A stretch of 64,000 nt of DNA from contig NC_017249.1 of NCBI RefSeq assembly GCF_000284375.1, forward strand, positions 4,256,001-4,320,000, written 5' to 3'. Position 1 is the first letter of the stretch, and every line of letters starts with the position of its first letter. The notes below the pieces were generated by a model. It saw nothing but the letters and a program-made list of their open reading frames with translations, made no database searches and was not told the origin of the DNA. Positions 43,262 to 52,134 of this stretch are shown piece after piece. The stretch comes from Bradyrhizobium japonicum USDA 6 (GTDB lineage Bacteria; Pseudomonadota; Alphaproteobacteria; Rhizobiales; Xanthobacteraceae). The translations under genes were made by a program, and so were the position numbers.

Positions 43262-45130
43262 GTGTCGCAGGTGGACCATGATGCGTCGCGACGTAACGTT
43301 GCTATTCCTTGCGGGCCTGACGAGCTATATGCTGCGCTCTGTCATCAAACCGTCATGTCACCGGAAATGTTGAAATCAGACGCTACGCCGGCTCGCAAAA
43401 CCATGAGCGCGCCGGATGGGAATCCTTTCCCCAAGGACAGGAACAAGAGAGCGCAAGTCGTCACCGGCTTCCTCAGGCAACGTGACGCAGCCGAGCCCGA
43501 CCCGGAACATGCGATCGTCGAGGGCGCTGTGATTGATCAGACGCCATCGCAAGACACGACGCCTGCACCGGAGCCATCCCAGTCCGGCACTGCTGCGCGT
43601 CCCGCCGGTGAGATCGAGCTCAAGCTTCTCGTCGATGCCGATCACATGGCGCATTTAAACGCCGCGCCGGTCATCACTGCCAACGCGCGCAACAAGGGCA
43701 CGCGCAAGCATCTCAAGTCGATCTATTACGACACGGCCGAGCGCCTGCTTCGGCGCAATGGCCTGAGCCTGCGTGTCCGCCAGAGCGGCGCGCGCTTCGT
43801 GCAGACGGTGAAGACGGACGCCGCGGACGATCCGTTGCGCCGTGGCGAGTGGGAGGCGAGCGTGTCATCGCTTGCGCCCGATCTCGCCCTGGCGATGCCC
43901 TTTATTCCGGAGAAGCTTCGTAGCCACCTCGTGACGCAGCCGCTCGAAGTCGTCTTCACCGCTGACATCCGTCGTCATGCGAGGATGATCGACTTGCCGT
44001 CCGGCACGGTCGAAATCGCCTTCGATCAAGGCGAGCTGACGGCTGGCGATCGCTCGATGCCGGTGAGCGAGATCGAGCTTGAGCTGAAGAGCGGCAGCGC
44101 CAGCACGATCTACGAGGTCGCGCTGCGGCTCGCGGAGCAGGGTGCGGTGAAGCCGTCCATCCGGACCAAGTCGGCGCGCGGCTTTGATCTTGCCGCCGAC
44201 AAGCCGCCCCCGGCACGTCGCCCGCGAAAATTTCGCCTCGATGCGTCGGTCACGCTCGACGAGGCCTTCGCGACGATCCTGCGCTCCTGCTTCCTCCATC
44301 TGCTTCAGTCGCTGCCGGCCGCCGAGGACGGGCGCAACCCGGAAGGCGTGCATCAACTCCGCGTCTCGCTGCGCCGGCTGCGATCGGCGCTCGACCTGAT
44401 GCGATCGGTCGGTGCGCTCAGCAATCTCGACGCGCTGCGGACGGAAGCCAAATGGCTGGCGCAAGACCTGTCCGCCGCCCGTGATTGGGACGTGTTCCAG
44501 CTCGACACCTTGCCGACGATCGCAAAGGCCTGTCCGTCGGTCGCCGGCTTCGATTCGCTGGGCCGGGCTGCGGCCGAGCGCCAGTCGGACGCCTATCGCA
44601 AGGCGCATGATGCGCTCGACGATCGCCGCTGTGCCGTGTTCCTGATCGGCCTCGGAAACTGGATCGAGACGCGAGGCTGGCGCAACGACGTTGCCGCCGA
44701 AGATCTCGGCCAGCTCGCCGAACCCGCCGTCGACTTCGCGCAGCGCATCTTGTCGGAGCAATACGCCAAGGTGCTCAAGCGCGGCCGCCACTTCAAGTCG
44801 CTCCCCGCCGAGGAGCTGCACCGGGTGCGGCTCGCGACCAAGCGGTTGCGCTATCTCAGCGAGTTCCTGCTGCCGCTGTACGAGGATCGCAAGTCGGCGC
44901 GACGTTTCTCGCGCAGGCTCGCCGCCTTGCAGGAGGAGCTCGGCGCCTTCAACGACATGGCGGTCACGGCATCGCTGCTCGATGGGCTCGGTACTGAACC
45001 CGACAGCGCCATCGCGGCCGCGGCGATCGCCGGCTGGCAGGCACGTGCATCGATCGGCGTGCAGCCCGCTTTGCAACGCACGTGGCGCGATTTCACCGCC
45101 GCGCGCGTGCCCTGGTCGTCGCAGGGCTGA
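43262..45130 (+). CDS. CYTH and CHAD domain-containing protein
   Basis: A protein of up to 622 residues joining two domains. The CYTH triphosphate-tunnel part starts with GEIELKLLVDADHM, i.e. the ExExK motif, and includes RQSGARFVQTVKT and RGEWEA. The CHAD domain begins near residue 340, with GVHQLRVSLRRLRSALDLM and later HRVRLATKRLRYLSEFLLP, the conserved His/Arg helices. Such fusions are associated with polyphosphate granules; CYTH parts can hydrolyse inorganic triphosphate. The first 115 residues are a disordered, Pro/Asp-rich leader. The start is uncertain: GTG 43262, ATG 43355 and ATG 43403 lack good ribosome sites. Confidence 0.88.
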   Translation: MSQVDHDASRRNVAIPCGPDELYAALCHQTVMSPEMLKSDATPARKTMSAPDGNPFPKDRNKRAQVVTGFLRQRDAAEPDPEHAIVEGAVIDQTPSQDTTPAPEPSQSGTAARPAGEIELKLLVDADHMAHLNAAPVITANARNKGTRKHLKSIYYDTAERLLRRNGLSLRVRQSGARFVQTVKTDAADDPLRRGEWEASVSSLAPDLALAMPFIPEKLRSHLVTQPLEVVFTADIRRHARMIDLPSGTVEIAFDQGELTAGDRSMPVSEIELELKSGSASTIYEVALRLAEQGAVKPSIRTKSARGFDLAADKPPPARRPRKFRLDASVTLDEAFATILRSCFLHLLQSLPAAEDGRNPEGVHQLRVSLRRLRSALDLMRSVGALSNLDALRTEAKWLAQDLSAARDWDVFQLDTLPTIAKACPSVAGFDSLGRAAAERQSDAYRKAHDALDDRRCAVFLIGLGNWIETRGWRNDVAAEDLGQLAEPAVDFAQRILSEQYAKVLKRGRHFKSLPAEELHRVRLATKRLRYLSEFLLPLYEDRKSARRFSRRLAALQEELGAFNDMAVTASLLDGLGTEPDSAIAAAAIAGWQARASIGVQPALQRTWRDFTAARVPWSSQG

Positions 45131-45150
45131 TTGCTCTCCCCAAAAAAGTT

Positions 45151-45180
45151 GCGGCCAGCCATTGGGGGATGGCTGGCCGC
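45151..45180 (-). terminator. Rho-independent terminator of the BTLCP gene
   Basis: GCGGCCAGCCAT and ATGGCTGGCCGC make a perfect 12-bp stem around a GC-rich loop; leftward it is followed by AACTTTTTTGG, the U-tract of a terminator. It ends the leftward gene at 45248 and could also block read-through from the CYTH-CHAD gene. Confidence 0.8.
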
Positions 45181-45247
45181 GCGCGAACCGGTCTGGGACG
45201 GGGAGGGGTGGGGATGTGACCGGGCCGCGTAACTCGTTTCCTGACTG

Positions 45248-45871
45248 CTAGTTCTTGGCGCTGGCGGTGGAGACCGCCGGCTTGGTGTCGCCGAGCGAGA
45301 CCCAGACATTGGGATCGCTCTGTGACTGGCGCTTGACGAAGCGGTAGCCGGTCTCGGTCCAGGCAACGACGTTCTCGTTCTGATTGTCGAGAACGAACTC
45401 GCCCTTGTCGGTCTTCACCGTCAGCACCGCGTGTCCTTCGCCCTTCTTGTCCCGCACGACGGTGATGAGCAGGGCCTCGCGCGGCCATCCGGCATCGATC
45501 AGCATCTTGCGCTTCAGCAGCACGTAGTCTTCACAATCGCCGTAACCGTCGGTCGGCAGCGACCACTTCTCGATCACGCCCCAGTGCTCCTGGTCGGTCA
45601 AAGGCTTGACGGTCTCGTTGACCCAGCGATTGACCTTGACGAGGTCGCGCCATGCGGCCTGCGACATCACGATGTCGCGCGGTTGCGTCGGCGCGCCCTG
45701 GCACTGAGCGGCATTATCCGCACAGAACTCGACCCAGCCGATCGGCGCACGCGTGGTGTCGCCGAGGCTCGCGTAGAGCAGACGGCCTTCGCCGGCCTGC
45801 GCTGCCGCGCTGATCCCGAAGAGCATGACAGCCAGTGCCAGCCCTTTCCCCTGTCCCCTGAAGTCCAACAT
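45248..45871 (-). CDS. Transglutaminase-like cysteine peptidase (BTLCP family)
   Basis: A 207-residue exported protein. Signal peptide GLALAVMLFGISAAAQA is followed by GRLLYASLGDTTRAPIGW. The catalytic triad of the bacterial transglutaminase-like cysteine peptidases is visible: Cys in YGDCEDYVLLK, His in GEGHAVLTV, Asp in EFVLDNQNE. Relatives (LapG-like) cleave surface adhesins or act in the periplasm. No lapD-type partner is seen here, so the target is unknown. ATG 45871 (MLDFRGQ) has a G-rich site upstream. The gene is leftward, ended by the terminator at 45151. Confidence 0.87.
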   Translation of the reverse strand: MLDFRGQGKGLALAVMLFGISAAAQAGEGRLLYASLGDTTRAPIGWVEFCADNAAQCQGAPTQPRDIVMSQAAWRDLVKVNRWVNETVKPLTDQEHWGVIEKWSLPTDGYGDCEDYVLLKRKMLIDAGWPREALLITVVRDKKGEGHAVLTVKTDKGEFVLDNQNENVVAWTETGYRFVKRQSQSDPNVWVSLGDTKPAVSTASAKN

Positions 45872-46201
45872 TGCGGCCCCCGTTTCTTGTTGGGACCACA
45901 TTTCGCATGGAGCTTTTGAGTTGGCGCTAAACCGGCAAAGTCAAGTCGAGACGAATGCAAGTAAAAAGCGCGATGAATTCGATCTATACTTGAATCGAAT
46001 TCGACTAAGATTTGAAATGACTTCAATTGATTCAAATTTTATCTATTAACGCGGAAACGCTGGCGGAACTGTTGTTTGCGCGCGCGCGCAGCCCTCGCGT
46101 TAACCCGCGCGAGGCGGTCACCGGACACGAAAAAGGCGGCGTCCGCATCGCGGAGGCCGCCTTCAGGGCTGGAAATACAGGCGTTTTCGCGTCGTCGCGC
46201 T
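45872..46201. other. 330-bp AT-rich gap with a terminator at its right end
   Basis: From 45950 to 46055 the sequence is strikingly AT-rich (ATGAATTCGATCTATACTTG, then GATTCAAATTTTATCTATTA), typical of a promoter zone for the leftward BTLCP gene. The right part holds the PilZ-gene terminator at 46133. No gene is seen. Confidence 0.4.
46133..46163 (-). terminator. Terminator of the PilZ-domain gene
   Basis: Leftward, AAGGCGGC (complement of 46156-46163) and GCCGCCTT (46133-46140) form an 8-bp stem around a self-complementary loop, followed by TTTCGTG. It lies 40 nt past the PilZ stop. Confidence 0.7.
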
Positions 46202-46813
46202 TTACCGCGCGGTAACGCTCTCTTCGAGAGTCTCGATCGGCTGCTCGTGCATGAACTCCAGCGCGAAGCCGTCCTCGAGGTTTCGCACCACGCGGCCCTG
46301 GACCCGGCCAAGCAGCACGATCGATTTCAGCGGCGGGCGGTTCTCCGCGGCAATGGCGGCACCGGACAGCGAGAGGTCGATGATGCGGCAGGTCATCTTG
46401 GTGCCGTCCTCGAGCGTCAGCACCGCGATCGGGTTGCGCGGCACGATACGGTCGTGGCGGCGATCTTCCGGCAGATTGAGGATGTCGCGGTTGGCAAGCC
46501 AGGTCAGCTGTGCCGCCAGCTTGTCGCGCTTGCGCGGCGTCGCCCCGACGGTCATGGCGAACCCGTTGTCGATGATGCGGGTGATCTTGCCCTCGACCCG
46601 GCCGATATGGTCGAGATAGGCGACCACGCGGTCGCCGACATTGCCGATGCCGGGGGCCAGAAGCGCCAGTCCGCCCGGCGACATGTTGATGACCTGGCAG
46701 GGGAATTCCCGGCGGTCAGGCAGCATGTAACGGCCGAGCAGGTGGACCTTCACCCGCTGGAAACGCCGTCGTTCCTCGGCGGCCGGAAGAAATTTTTTGT
46801 TCGCCAACGCCAT
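46202..46813 (-). CDS. Tandem PilZ-domain protein
   Basis: A 203-residue protein with two PilZ domains. Domain 1 (about residues 15-95) has RRRFQRVKV (RxxxR) and VINMSPGGLALL (N/DxSxxG). Domain 2 (about 115-195) has RHDRIVPRNPI and IIDLSLSGAAIA, the same two motifs. These residues bind cyclic di-GMP, so the protein may sense the second messenger with two sites and influence motility or exopolysaccharide. ATG 46813 is preferred to GTG 46819. It is the last gene of a leftward row after two MFS genes, 69 nt from the nearer one. Confidence 0.85.
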   Translation of the reverse strand: MALANKKFLPAAEERRRFQRVKVHLLGRYMLPDRREFPCQVINMSPGGLALLAPGIGNVGDRVVAYLDHIGRVEGKITRIIDNGFAMTVGATPRKRDKLAAQLTWLANRDILNLPEDRRHDRIVPRNPIAVLTLEDGTKMTCRIIDLSLSGAAIAAENRPPLKSIVLLGRVQGRVVRNLEDGFALEFMHEQPIETLEESVTAR

Positions 46814-46881
46814 TTTCACAACCCGACCCCCCGCCTGGCGGAGTCCGGCACGACCCTAAGGTGCACAGGGTTAACGCCGCG

Positions 46882-48048
46882 TTAGGATTGGGTGCGTCGA
46901 TTACGGACAGCCACAATGCGCTCGAAAAGCCACATCAGCGGCGGGCAGGCCAGCACCGTCAGCGCGCCGAGGTCGAGTGCAACCGCGGCCGTTCCGGCCG
47001 ATTTGGCCAGCCGGCCGGCCACCGCCGGCCCCAGCATCATCGCGGCATAGAAGAGAGTGTAGAACACGCCCATGCCGATCGCCCTTGTTTCCGGCGCGAG
47101 CACGCGGGCGGCCAGGCTCATGATCGGGCCGGCCGGATGGCCGCCGATCAGGCCGATCAGGACGAGGATCGTGATCACCGCATCCGATCGCGGCAACCAG
47201 GCCAGCAGGGCGGCCACGATGAGGCTGGCCGCGGTCGCGAGCGTGAGCGGCCGCTTGAAGCGGTCGGCGAGATAGCCGCCTGCTGGCACCGAGATCACCG
47301 ACAGCCACATCACGAGGCTGATCGCGGAGCCCGCCGCCGCAATGCTCCAGCCGCGCTCGGCGAGCAGGGAGGGCCCGAACGAGAAGATCATGGCGAAGCC
47401 GACATTAAAGAGTCCCCAGATCAGGCCAGCGACGATCACCGCCAGCAGCGCGAGCGGATCGAGCCGGCCCGGGCCGGCTGCGGTGACCGTGGCTCCCGGC
47501 GGCGACTGATAGAGCGAGATCAGCACAATACCGATTGCCGTGAGGGCGCCCGCCGTCAGGAACACCGCGCTTGCGCCATAGGCCGTGCCGATCGCAGGCA
47601 GCACCAGCAGCGAGATCGCGACGCCGGCCGGCCAGGAGTTGACGAAGATCGCCATCGCGGTCGCAATCTCCTTCCCGGCGAACCAGTCGGTGCCCATCTT
47701 GGTGAGCTGCACCGTCAGCAGCACGCCGCCGGCGCCGGAGACGAGCCGGCCCGCCATCTGCCAGCCCCAGACCTCGGTGGTGGCCATGACGAGGCTGCCC
47801 GCGGTCATCAGCAGCAGCGCTGCGATCGTCGTCGGCTTGTCGCCAAGGGTCCGGCCGATCGCGCCGCCCGGCAGCGCCAGCACGATGCCGGGGGTGAAAT
47901 AGAGTCCGATCAGGATGCCGATATCGGCGAGCCCGACGGCAAAGGTCTGCTGCAGCAACGGCGCAACCGCGGCCACGCTCTGGAACTGGAACGCGATGGT
48001 GAGGCGCACGACGAACAGGATCGCAAGAATGCCCCAGCGATTGCGCAA
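46882..48048 (-). CDS. MFS transporter (cyanate/nitrate-like or sugar-type), 388 residues
   Basis: A 12-helix major facilitator with no long soluble loops. The N-terminus (RNRWGILAILFVVRLTIAFQFQS) begins helix 1; the loop 2-3 region is LALPGGAIGRTLGDKP and the matched motif in the second half is PAGGYLADRFKRPLTL. I cannot assign a substrate; similar proteins include CynX/NimT-like transporters. The start is TTG 48048 with GGAG upstream. It lies 51 nt downstream of a second MFS gene (48100), and the two probably share an mRNA. Confidence 0.78.
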   Translation of the reverse strand: MRNRWGILAILFVVRLTIAFQFQSVAAVAPLLQQTFAVGLADIGILIGLYFTPGIVLALPGGAIGRTLGDKPTTIAALLLMTAGSLVMATTEVWGWQMAGRLVSGAGGVLLTVQLTKMGTDWFAGKEIATAMAIFVNSWPAGVAISLLVLPAIGTAYGASAVFLTAGALTAIGIVLISLYQSPPGATVTAAGPGRLDPLALLAVIVAGLIWGLFNVGFAMIFSFGPSLLAERGWSIAAAGSAISLVMWLSVISVPAGGYLADRFKRPLTLATAASLIVAALLAWLPRSDAVITILVLIGLIGGHPAGPIMSLAARVLAPETRAIGMGVFYTLFYAAMMLGPAVAGRLAKSAGTAAVALDLGALTVLACPPLMWLFERIVAVRNRRTQS

Positions 48049-48099
48049 CGCCTCATCTCCTCAGGCCCATCTCGAGGGTGCGGTGCGGAGGGACGAGAG

Positions 48100-49296
48100 T
48101 CAACCGGCTGTCCTCCTCGTCGCGCGCCCATAGAGAAGGCACAGCAGCGCCAGCAGCACCGCGGCCGAGAGCCCGAGCGACCAGTGAATGCCGATCGCCG
48201 CACCGAACAGGCCGACGGTGATGCCGCTGAAGGCCCGCATCCCGAGCCCGGCCATGTTGTAGAGCCCGACGACGCGGCCGCGGATGTCGTGCGGTGCGTT
48301 CAACTGCACCAGCGCCTGCGCCATGGTGTTGAAGGACAGCTCGAAGAAGCCTGCGAAGAACAGCAGCACGATCGCGACCGGATAGATCCGCACCGCGGCA
48401 AAGCCGAGCAGCGCCACGCTCCACAGCATCGCGAGCGTGATCGCGGTGCGCGGCGTGCCCTTCAACCGTCCCCAAGATTCCAGCGCGATGCCGGCGAGCA
48501 GTGCGCCGGCTGCGTCGGCCGCGAGCAGAACGCTGTAGGAGACGCCGGGATCGCCGTGGCCGAGATCGCCGGCAAAGCCCGGCATCTGCGCGTGATAGGC
48601 GTTGCCGATCATGAAGGAGGTGAGGCCGGCGAGCCACGTCATCGCTGTCAGCACCGGCTGGGTGCCGATGGCACGCATCGTCAGCACGATGTCGGCAAGG
48701 CCGCGCACGGCGAAGCGCCGCACCGCGACGCTCTTGTCGCGCACCGGCGCCCAGAACAGCCACAGCAGCATCGGCAGGTAGAACAGCGTGTTGAAGATGA
48801 TGCCGTGCGAGGTGCCCAGCGTGAGCATGATGACGCCGCCGACGGCAGGTCCGACCAGGATGCCGAGATAGCGCGCCATCGCATTCAGCCGCACCGCGCT
48901 CGGTAGATCCGCAGGGCCGACGAGGTCGTAGAGCAGCAGCTGGTTCGGAGTCTGCCACAACACGCCGGCGCAGCCATGGATCACCAGCAGCAGCATCGCG
49001 TGCCACATCTGGATGGTATCGGTGATGAAGAAGAAGCCCCATCCGGCCGAGGCCACGATGAACAGCAGCATGCCGCATTGGATGATGCGCCGGGGATCGA
49101 ACCGGTCGGCGAGCCCGCCGACCGCGACCGAGAACAGCAGGAACGGCAGCCAGTGCGACAGCACGGCAAAGCCCCCCAACGTCGGCGAATGGAATTTCTG
49201 GAACACCACCCAATAGCTGATCACATGCTCGATATTGTCCGCCATCATCGCCAGCACGTAGGCGATGAACTGGAGCCGGTACGGCACCGACTTCAT
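48100..49296 (-). CDS. MFS transporter of the EntS/MFS_3 type
   Basis: A 398-residue 12-helix transporter. FSVAVGGLADRFDPRRII is the loop 2-3 signature, with LLLYDLVGPADLPSAVRLNAMARYLGILVGPAVGG in helix 5 typical of the MFS_3/EntS-like branch (enterobactin exporter relatives). Likely exports a small metabolite; no siderophore genes are near. ATG 49296 (MKSVPYR) starts the gene. It is the first of the leftward MFS-MFS-PilZ row. Confidence 0.82.
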   Translation of the reverse strand: MKSVPYRLQFIAYVLAMMADNIEHVISYWVVFQKFHSPTLGGFAVLSHWLPFLLFSVAVGGLADRFDPRRIIQCGMLLFIVASAGWGFFFITDTIQMWHAMLLLVIHGCAGVLWQTPNQLLLYDLVGPADLPSAVRLNAMARYLGILVGPAVGGVIMLTLGTSHGIIFNTLFYLPMLLWLFWAPVRDKSVAVRRFAVRGLADIVLTMRAIGTQPVLTAMTWLAGLTSFMIGNAYHAQMPGFAGDLGHGDPGVSYSVLLAADAAGALLAGIALESWGRLKGTPRTAITLAMLWSVALLGFAAVRIYPVAIVLLFFAGFFELSFNTMAQALVQLNAPHDIRGRVVGLYNMAGLGMRAFSGITVGLFGAAIGIHWSLGLSAAVLLALLCLLYGRATRRTAG

Positions 49297-49420
49297 CGCC
49301 GCGAACGATCCGGACGCGACAACAGGATTTTGGGGCAGGGGTTCAAGCGATCACCAGGGTGAGACCCTTGGGGCCATACACGTTCGCCGCCGGCCGCTCA
49401 AGACACCTGGGTGTGTGTCC

Positions 49421-49479
49421 GTAGCCCGCAATTCGGGACCGCCGGCCCCGTATTCCGCAGAGCTCCATGCGGGCTACGA
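49421..49479. repeat. Dispersed repeat copy A
   Basis: GTAGCCCGCAATTCGGGACC ... AGCTCCATGCGGGCTACGA, a palindromic element whose ends (GTAGCCCGCA/TGCGGGCTAC) are inverse repeats. It is a shortened version of copies B (50817) and C (52630), lying in an 192-bp gap between the MFS and alpha/beta-hydrolase genes. Confidence 0.6.
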
Positions 49480-49488
49480 AGCAGCGCG

Positions 49489-50286
49489 TCACGCGATCTC
49501 CGTCGCCAGAAACGACCTGACCGCCGCAGCAAACTCATCCGGCTTGTCATATGGCAACCCATGGCCCGCATTCGCGATCACCTCATAGCGGAGGTGCTGA
49601 TTGAGCCCCTGCAGCTCCCGCGCCGTCTCGACCGAGACAACGCCATTGTCTCCGAAGACAAGCAGGCTCGGCACGGCAATGGCTTCGACAAGCTCGCGAT
49701 AATCCGGGTTCGGCGGCGTGAGCACCTCGAAGGCGCTGATCTCCGTCCGCAGCCGCGCATCGATGATCAGGTCAAGCAGTTCGGATGAGCGGTGCGGATG
49801 CCGCCGCCGGGCCTCGGCCAGCGCCTCGTCCTTGTCCCGAGCGAGAAGCCGGCGATGCTGCTCGGCGACGTCGCTCCGGTAAACCTCGCGCTGGCGCTCC
49901 GGTGCCAAGAAAGTCGGATCGGCGAGGATAACGCTGCGAATGGCCGTACCCATCTCGCTCGCAACCACGGCCGCGGTCATGCCGCCCATGGAATGGCCGA
50001 GCAGGATCGGGGCAGTCAGCCCGAGCGCGTCAATGAAGCCGATGACGTCGTCTGCGAGATCGCAGTACAGATACCCGCCGGACGGTGCGCTCGACGCGCC
50101 ATGTCCTCTCGCAGAGGGCATGATGACGTCGTAGCCGTCCTCGAGAGCGCGCGCGAACGGTGTCCAGCAGGCGCCGCTTCCGGTCAGCCCATGCAGCGCA
50201 ATCAGCGCAGGCTTGTCGTCCCCGGTCCGTAAATAATGGATGTCGATGCCATTTGCCGCGCAGGTTCGGCTTGTCCAGTTTGTCAT
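49489..50286 (-). CDS. Alpha/beta hydrolase
   Basis: A 265-residue alpha/beta-hydrolase-fold enzyme. Motifs: LIALHGLTGSGACW (oxyanion), LLGHSMGGMT (nucleophile Ser, near residue 97), a likely acid in LLVFGDNGVVS, and the catalytic His in ANAGHGLPYDKPD. Probably an esterase or epoxide-hydrolase-type enzyme, cytosolic. ATG 50286 (MTNWTSR) is preferred over TTG 50292. The neighbouring GNAT gene lies 38 nt upstream in the same direction. Confidence 0.87.
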   Translation of the reverse strand: MTNWTSRTCAANGIDIHYLRTGDDKPALIALHGLTGSGACWTPFARALEDGYDVIMPSARGHGASSAPSGGYLYCDLADDVIGFIDALGLTAPILLGHSMGGMTAAVVASEMGTAIRSVILADPTFLAPERQREVYRSDVAEQHRRLLARDKDEALAEARRRHPHRSSELLDLIIDARLRTEISAFEVLTPPNPDYRELVEAIAVPSLLVFGDNGVVSVETARELQGLNQHLRYEVIANAGHGLPYDKPDEFAAAVRSFLATEIA

Positions 50287-50323
50287 TCGCAACGACTGTC
50301 AAAGAATCAACCCCGACACCATC

Positions 50324-50803
50324 CTACCCCAGCGCCTTGACGTACACCGCATACGGCACGCCCAAAATATCCGGCGCCTCGCGAACCCTGGTAAATCCCA
50401 TCCGCTGATACATCGGCAGCGCGACCGTCATGATCGGCGTCGTATGCAGGGCAATGGCCGGCGACTGGTCGCGCTCGGCGCGGCGCAGGCATTCCTCCGT
50501 CAATTGCCGGCCGATGCCCTTGCCGCGCGCGGCCGGATCGACCACCAGCATGCGGATGATCGGCCAGGCCGGATCGAAGAAGGCCGGCTTCGGGGCTCGC
50601 GGCCCGACATAGGCGACGGCGCCGACGATCTGGCCGCCATCCTCGGCGACGATGATCTCGCCGGTCTTGGCAAGCTCAGGCATCTTCGCGACATGGGTAG
50701 TGAACAACGGCCAATCGGAATAGTCCTGCTCGAATTGCGCGAATGCCGCGAGAGCGACGCGCACGATCGCTTCCGCATCCGCTGGCTGATAGTCACGTAG
50801 CAT
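50324..50803 (-). CDS. GNAT family N-acetyltransferase
   Basis: A 159-residue GCN5-type acetyltransferase. The acetyl-CoA binding motif is RMLVVDPAARGKGIGRQLTEECL (RGxGxG/A), preceded by a beta strand AVAYVGPRA and followed by the C-terminal YQRMGFTRVREAPDI. The acceptor is unknown. ATG 50803 starts at MLRDYQPADAEA; the longer frame goes through repeat copy B and is spurious. It is the upstream gene of a leftward pair with the alpha/beta hydrolase. Confidence 0.87.
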   Translation of the reverse strand: MLRDYQPADAEAIVRVALAAFAQFEQDYSDWPLFTTHVAKMPELAKTGEIIVAEDGGQIVGAVAYVGPRAPKPAFFDPAWPIIRMLVVDPAARGKGIGRQLTEECLRRAERDQSPAIALHTTPIMTVALPMYQRMGFTRVREAPDILGVPYAVYVKALG

Positions 50804-50816
50804 CGAAGTCGTCCTT

Positions 50817-50890
50817 GTAGCCCGGATGGAGCGAAGCGCAATCCGGGGCCGCCGGTCGCGCATTTCGCTTCGCTCCATGCGGGTTTCGAG
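50817..50890. repeat. Dispersed repeat copy B
   Basis: GTAGCCCGGATGGAGCGAAG then CGCAATCCGGGGCCGCCGGT, CGCATTTCGCTTCGCTCCAT and GCGGGTTTCGAG. The left and right ends are near-inverse repeats (GGATGGAGCGAAGCG / CGCTTCGCTCCATGCGGG). It occupies the space between the GNAT and alcohol dehydrogenase genes and matches copies A and C. Confidence 0.7.
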
Positions 50891-50979
50891 ACTCACGCTT
50901 GGCACGACCGCGCATCTCACATACGCTTCGCGTCAGCCCGCACCATCAATCATAACAGACGGGCAGCGAGGAAACAGCC

Positions 50980-52131
50980 ATGGACCAGATCCGCGTCTGC
51001 ACTCACGCAGGACCGGGCTCGGAGCCCGTCATCAAGACCGTGCCATGGCCAAAGGTCGGCCGGAAGGCCGCGCTGATCAAGGTCGGTGCCTGCGGCGTCT
51101 GCGGCACCGATCTGCACATTCTCAAAGGGCATTGGCCGAAGCCGCTGCCCTGGCCGTTCACGCTCGGACACGAGCTCGGCGGAATCATCGTCGAATGCGG
51201 CGACGAATTCACCGAGGACTTCATGAGCAAGCCGCTGAAGGTCGGCTCGAAAGTGATGATCCCGCCGTTGATGCCCTGCGGCCGTTGCTATTACTGCATC
51301 CATTATCCGCAGACCGCCAACAAATGCCTGACGCCGGTCTATTACGGCCGCTATCTCGGCTTCGACAAGGCGCCTCATATGTGGGGCGGCTGGGCCGAAT
51401 ATGTCTATGTCGATCTCGACATGCTGCCGGGCACGAAGATCTACAAGCTGCCCGACGACATGTCGCTGCGGCTGGGCGCGCTGTCGGAGCCGCTGACCTC
51501 CTGCATCCGCGCCTTCAACCGCGCCAGTCGCGCCGGCGGTTTTTCCTGGAGCGACACCGTGGTGATCCAGGGCTCGGGTCCGATCGGCATTCTCGCGGTC
51601 GCGGCCGCCAAGGAGATGGGGGCGGGGCGCGTGATCTGCGTCGGCGCGCCGGAAGAGCCGCGGCTCAAGCTCGCGCGCGAGTTCGGCGCGGAGGCGACGG
51701 TGAACATCGAGGAGATCAAATCGCCGCAGGAGCGCATCGCGCGCGTCCGCGAGATCGTAGGCCATTTCGGCGCCGATCTCGTGATGGATTGTTCGGGCCA
51801 TCCGACCGCCGGCCCCGAGGGCATCGAGATGCTGCGCGACGGCGGCACCTATGTCGAGATGGGTCAGTTCACCGACGCCGGCTCGATCGAGACCTCCTGG
51901 CACCGCATCTGCACCAAGGATCTCAACGTGCTGGGATCCTGGGGCTTCACCGGAAATGATCTCCCGCTCGGCGTCGACATGCTCTACCGCACGCGCGACA
52001 AGTATCCCTGGCTGAAGATGCAGACGATCTATCCCTTTACGGAGGAAGGCGTCGCGCAGGCGGTGAGGGATGCGATGGCGATGAAGACGGTGAAATCGAC
52101 CATCGTGCCGTGGCCGGAATTGGTGGACTAG
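50980..52131 (+). CDS. Zinc-binding alcohol dehydrogenase family protein
   Basis: A 383-residue medium-chain dehydrogenase with both zinc sites. The catalytic zinc ligands are Cys in GVCGTDLHILKG and His-Glu in TLGHELGG. The structural zinc lobe is PCGRCYYCIHYPQTANKC (four cysteines). The NAD(P) Rossmann fold is VVIQGSGPIGILAVAAAKEMGA. It would oxidise an alcohol or polyol, resembling threonine/sorbitol dehydrogenase-like enzymes. ATG 50980 follows GCGAGGAAA. The DUF5680 gene starts 3 nt after its stop, so they are co-transcribed. Confidence 0.9.
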   Translation: MDQIRVCTHAGPGSEPVIKTVPWPKVGRKAALIKVGACGVCGTDLHILKGHWPKPLPWPFTLGHELGGIIVECGDEFTEDFMSKPLKVGSKVMIPPLMPCGRCYYCIHYPQTANKCLTPVYYGRYLGFDKAPHMWGGWAEYVYVDLDMLPGTKIYKLPDDMSLRLGALSEPLTSCIRAFNRASRAGGFSWSDTVVIQGSGPIGILAVAAAKEMGAGRVICVGAPEEPRLKLAREFGAEATVNIEEIKSPQERIARVREIVGHFGADLVMDCSGHPTAGPEGIEMLRDGGTYVEMGQFTDAGSIETSWHRICTKDLNVLGSWGFTGNDLPLGVDMLYRTRDKYPWLKMQTIYPFTEEGVAQAVRDAMAMKTVKSTIVPWPELVD

Positions 52132-52134
52132 ACC

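Noticed and set aside
46861..48906. A 681-codon rightward open frame over two MFS genes
   Set aside because: It is antisense to clear membrane-protein genes and has the Arg/His/Glu/Gln-rich composition expected from an antisense frame of GC-rich DNA.
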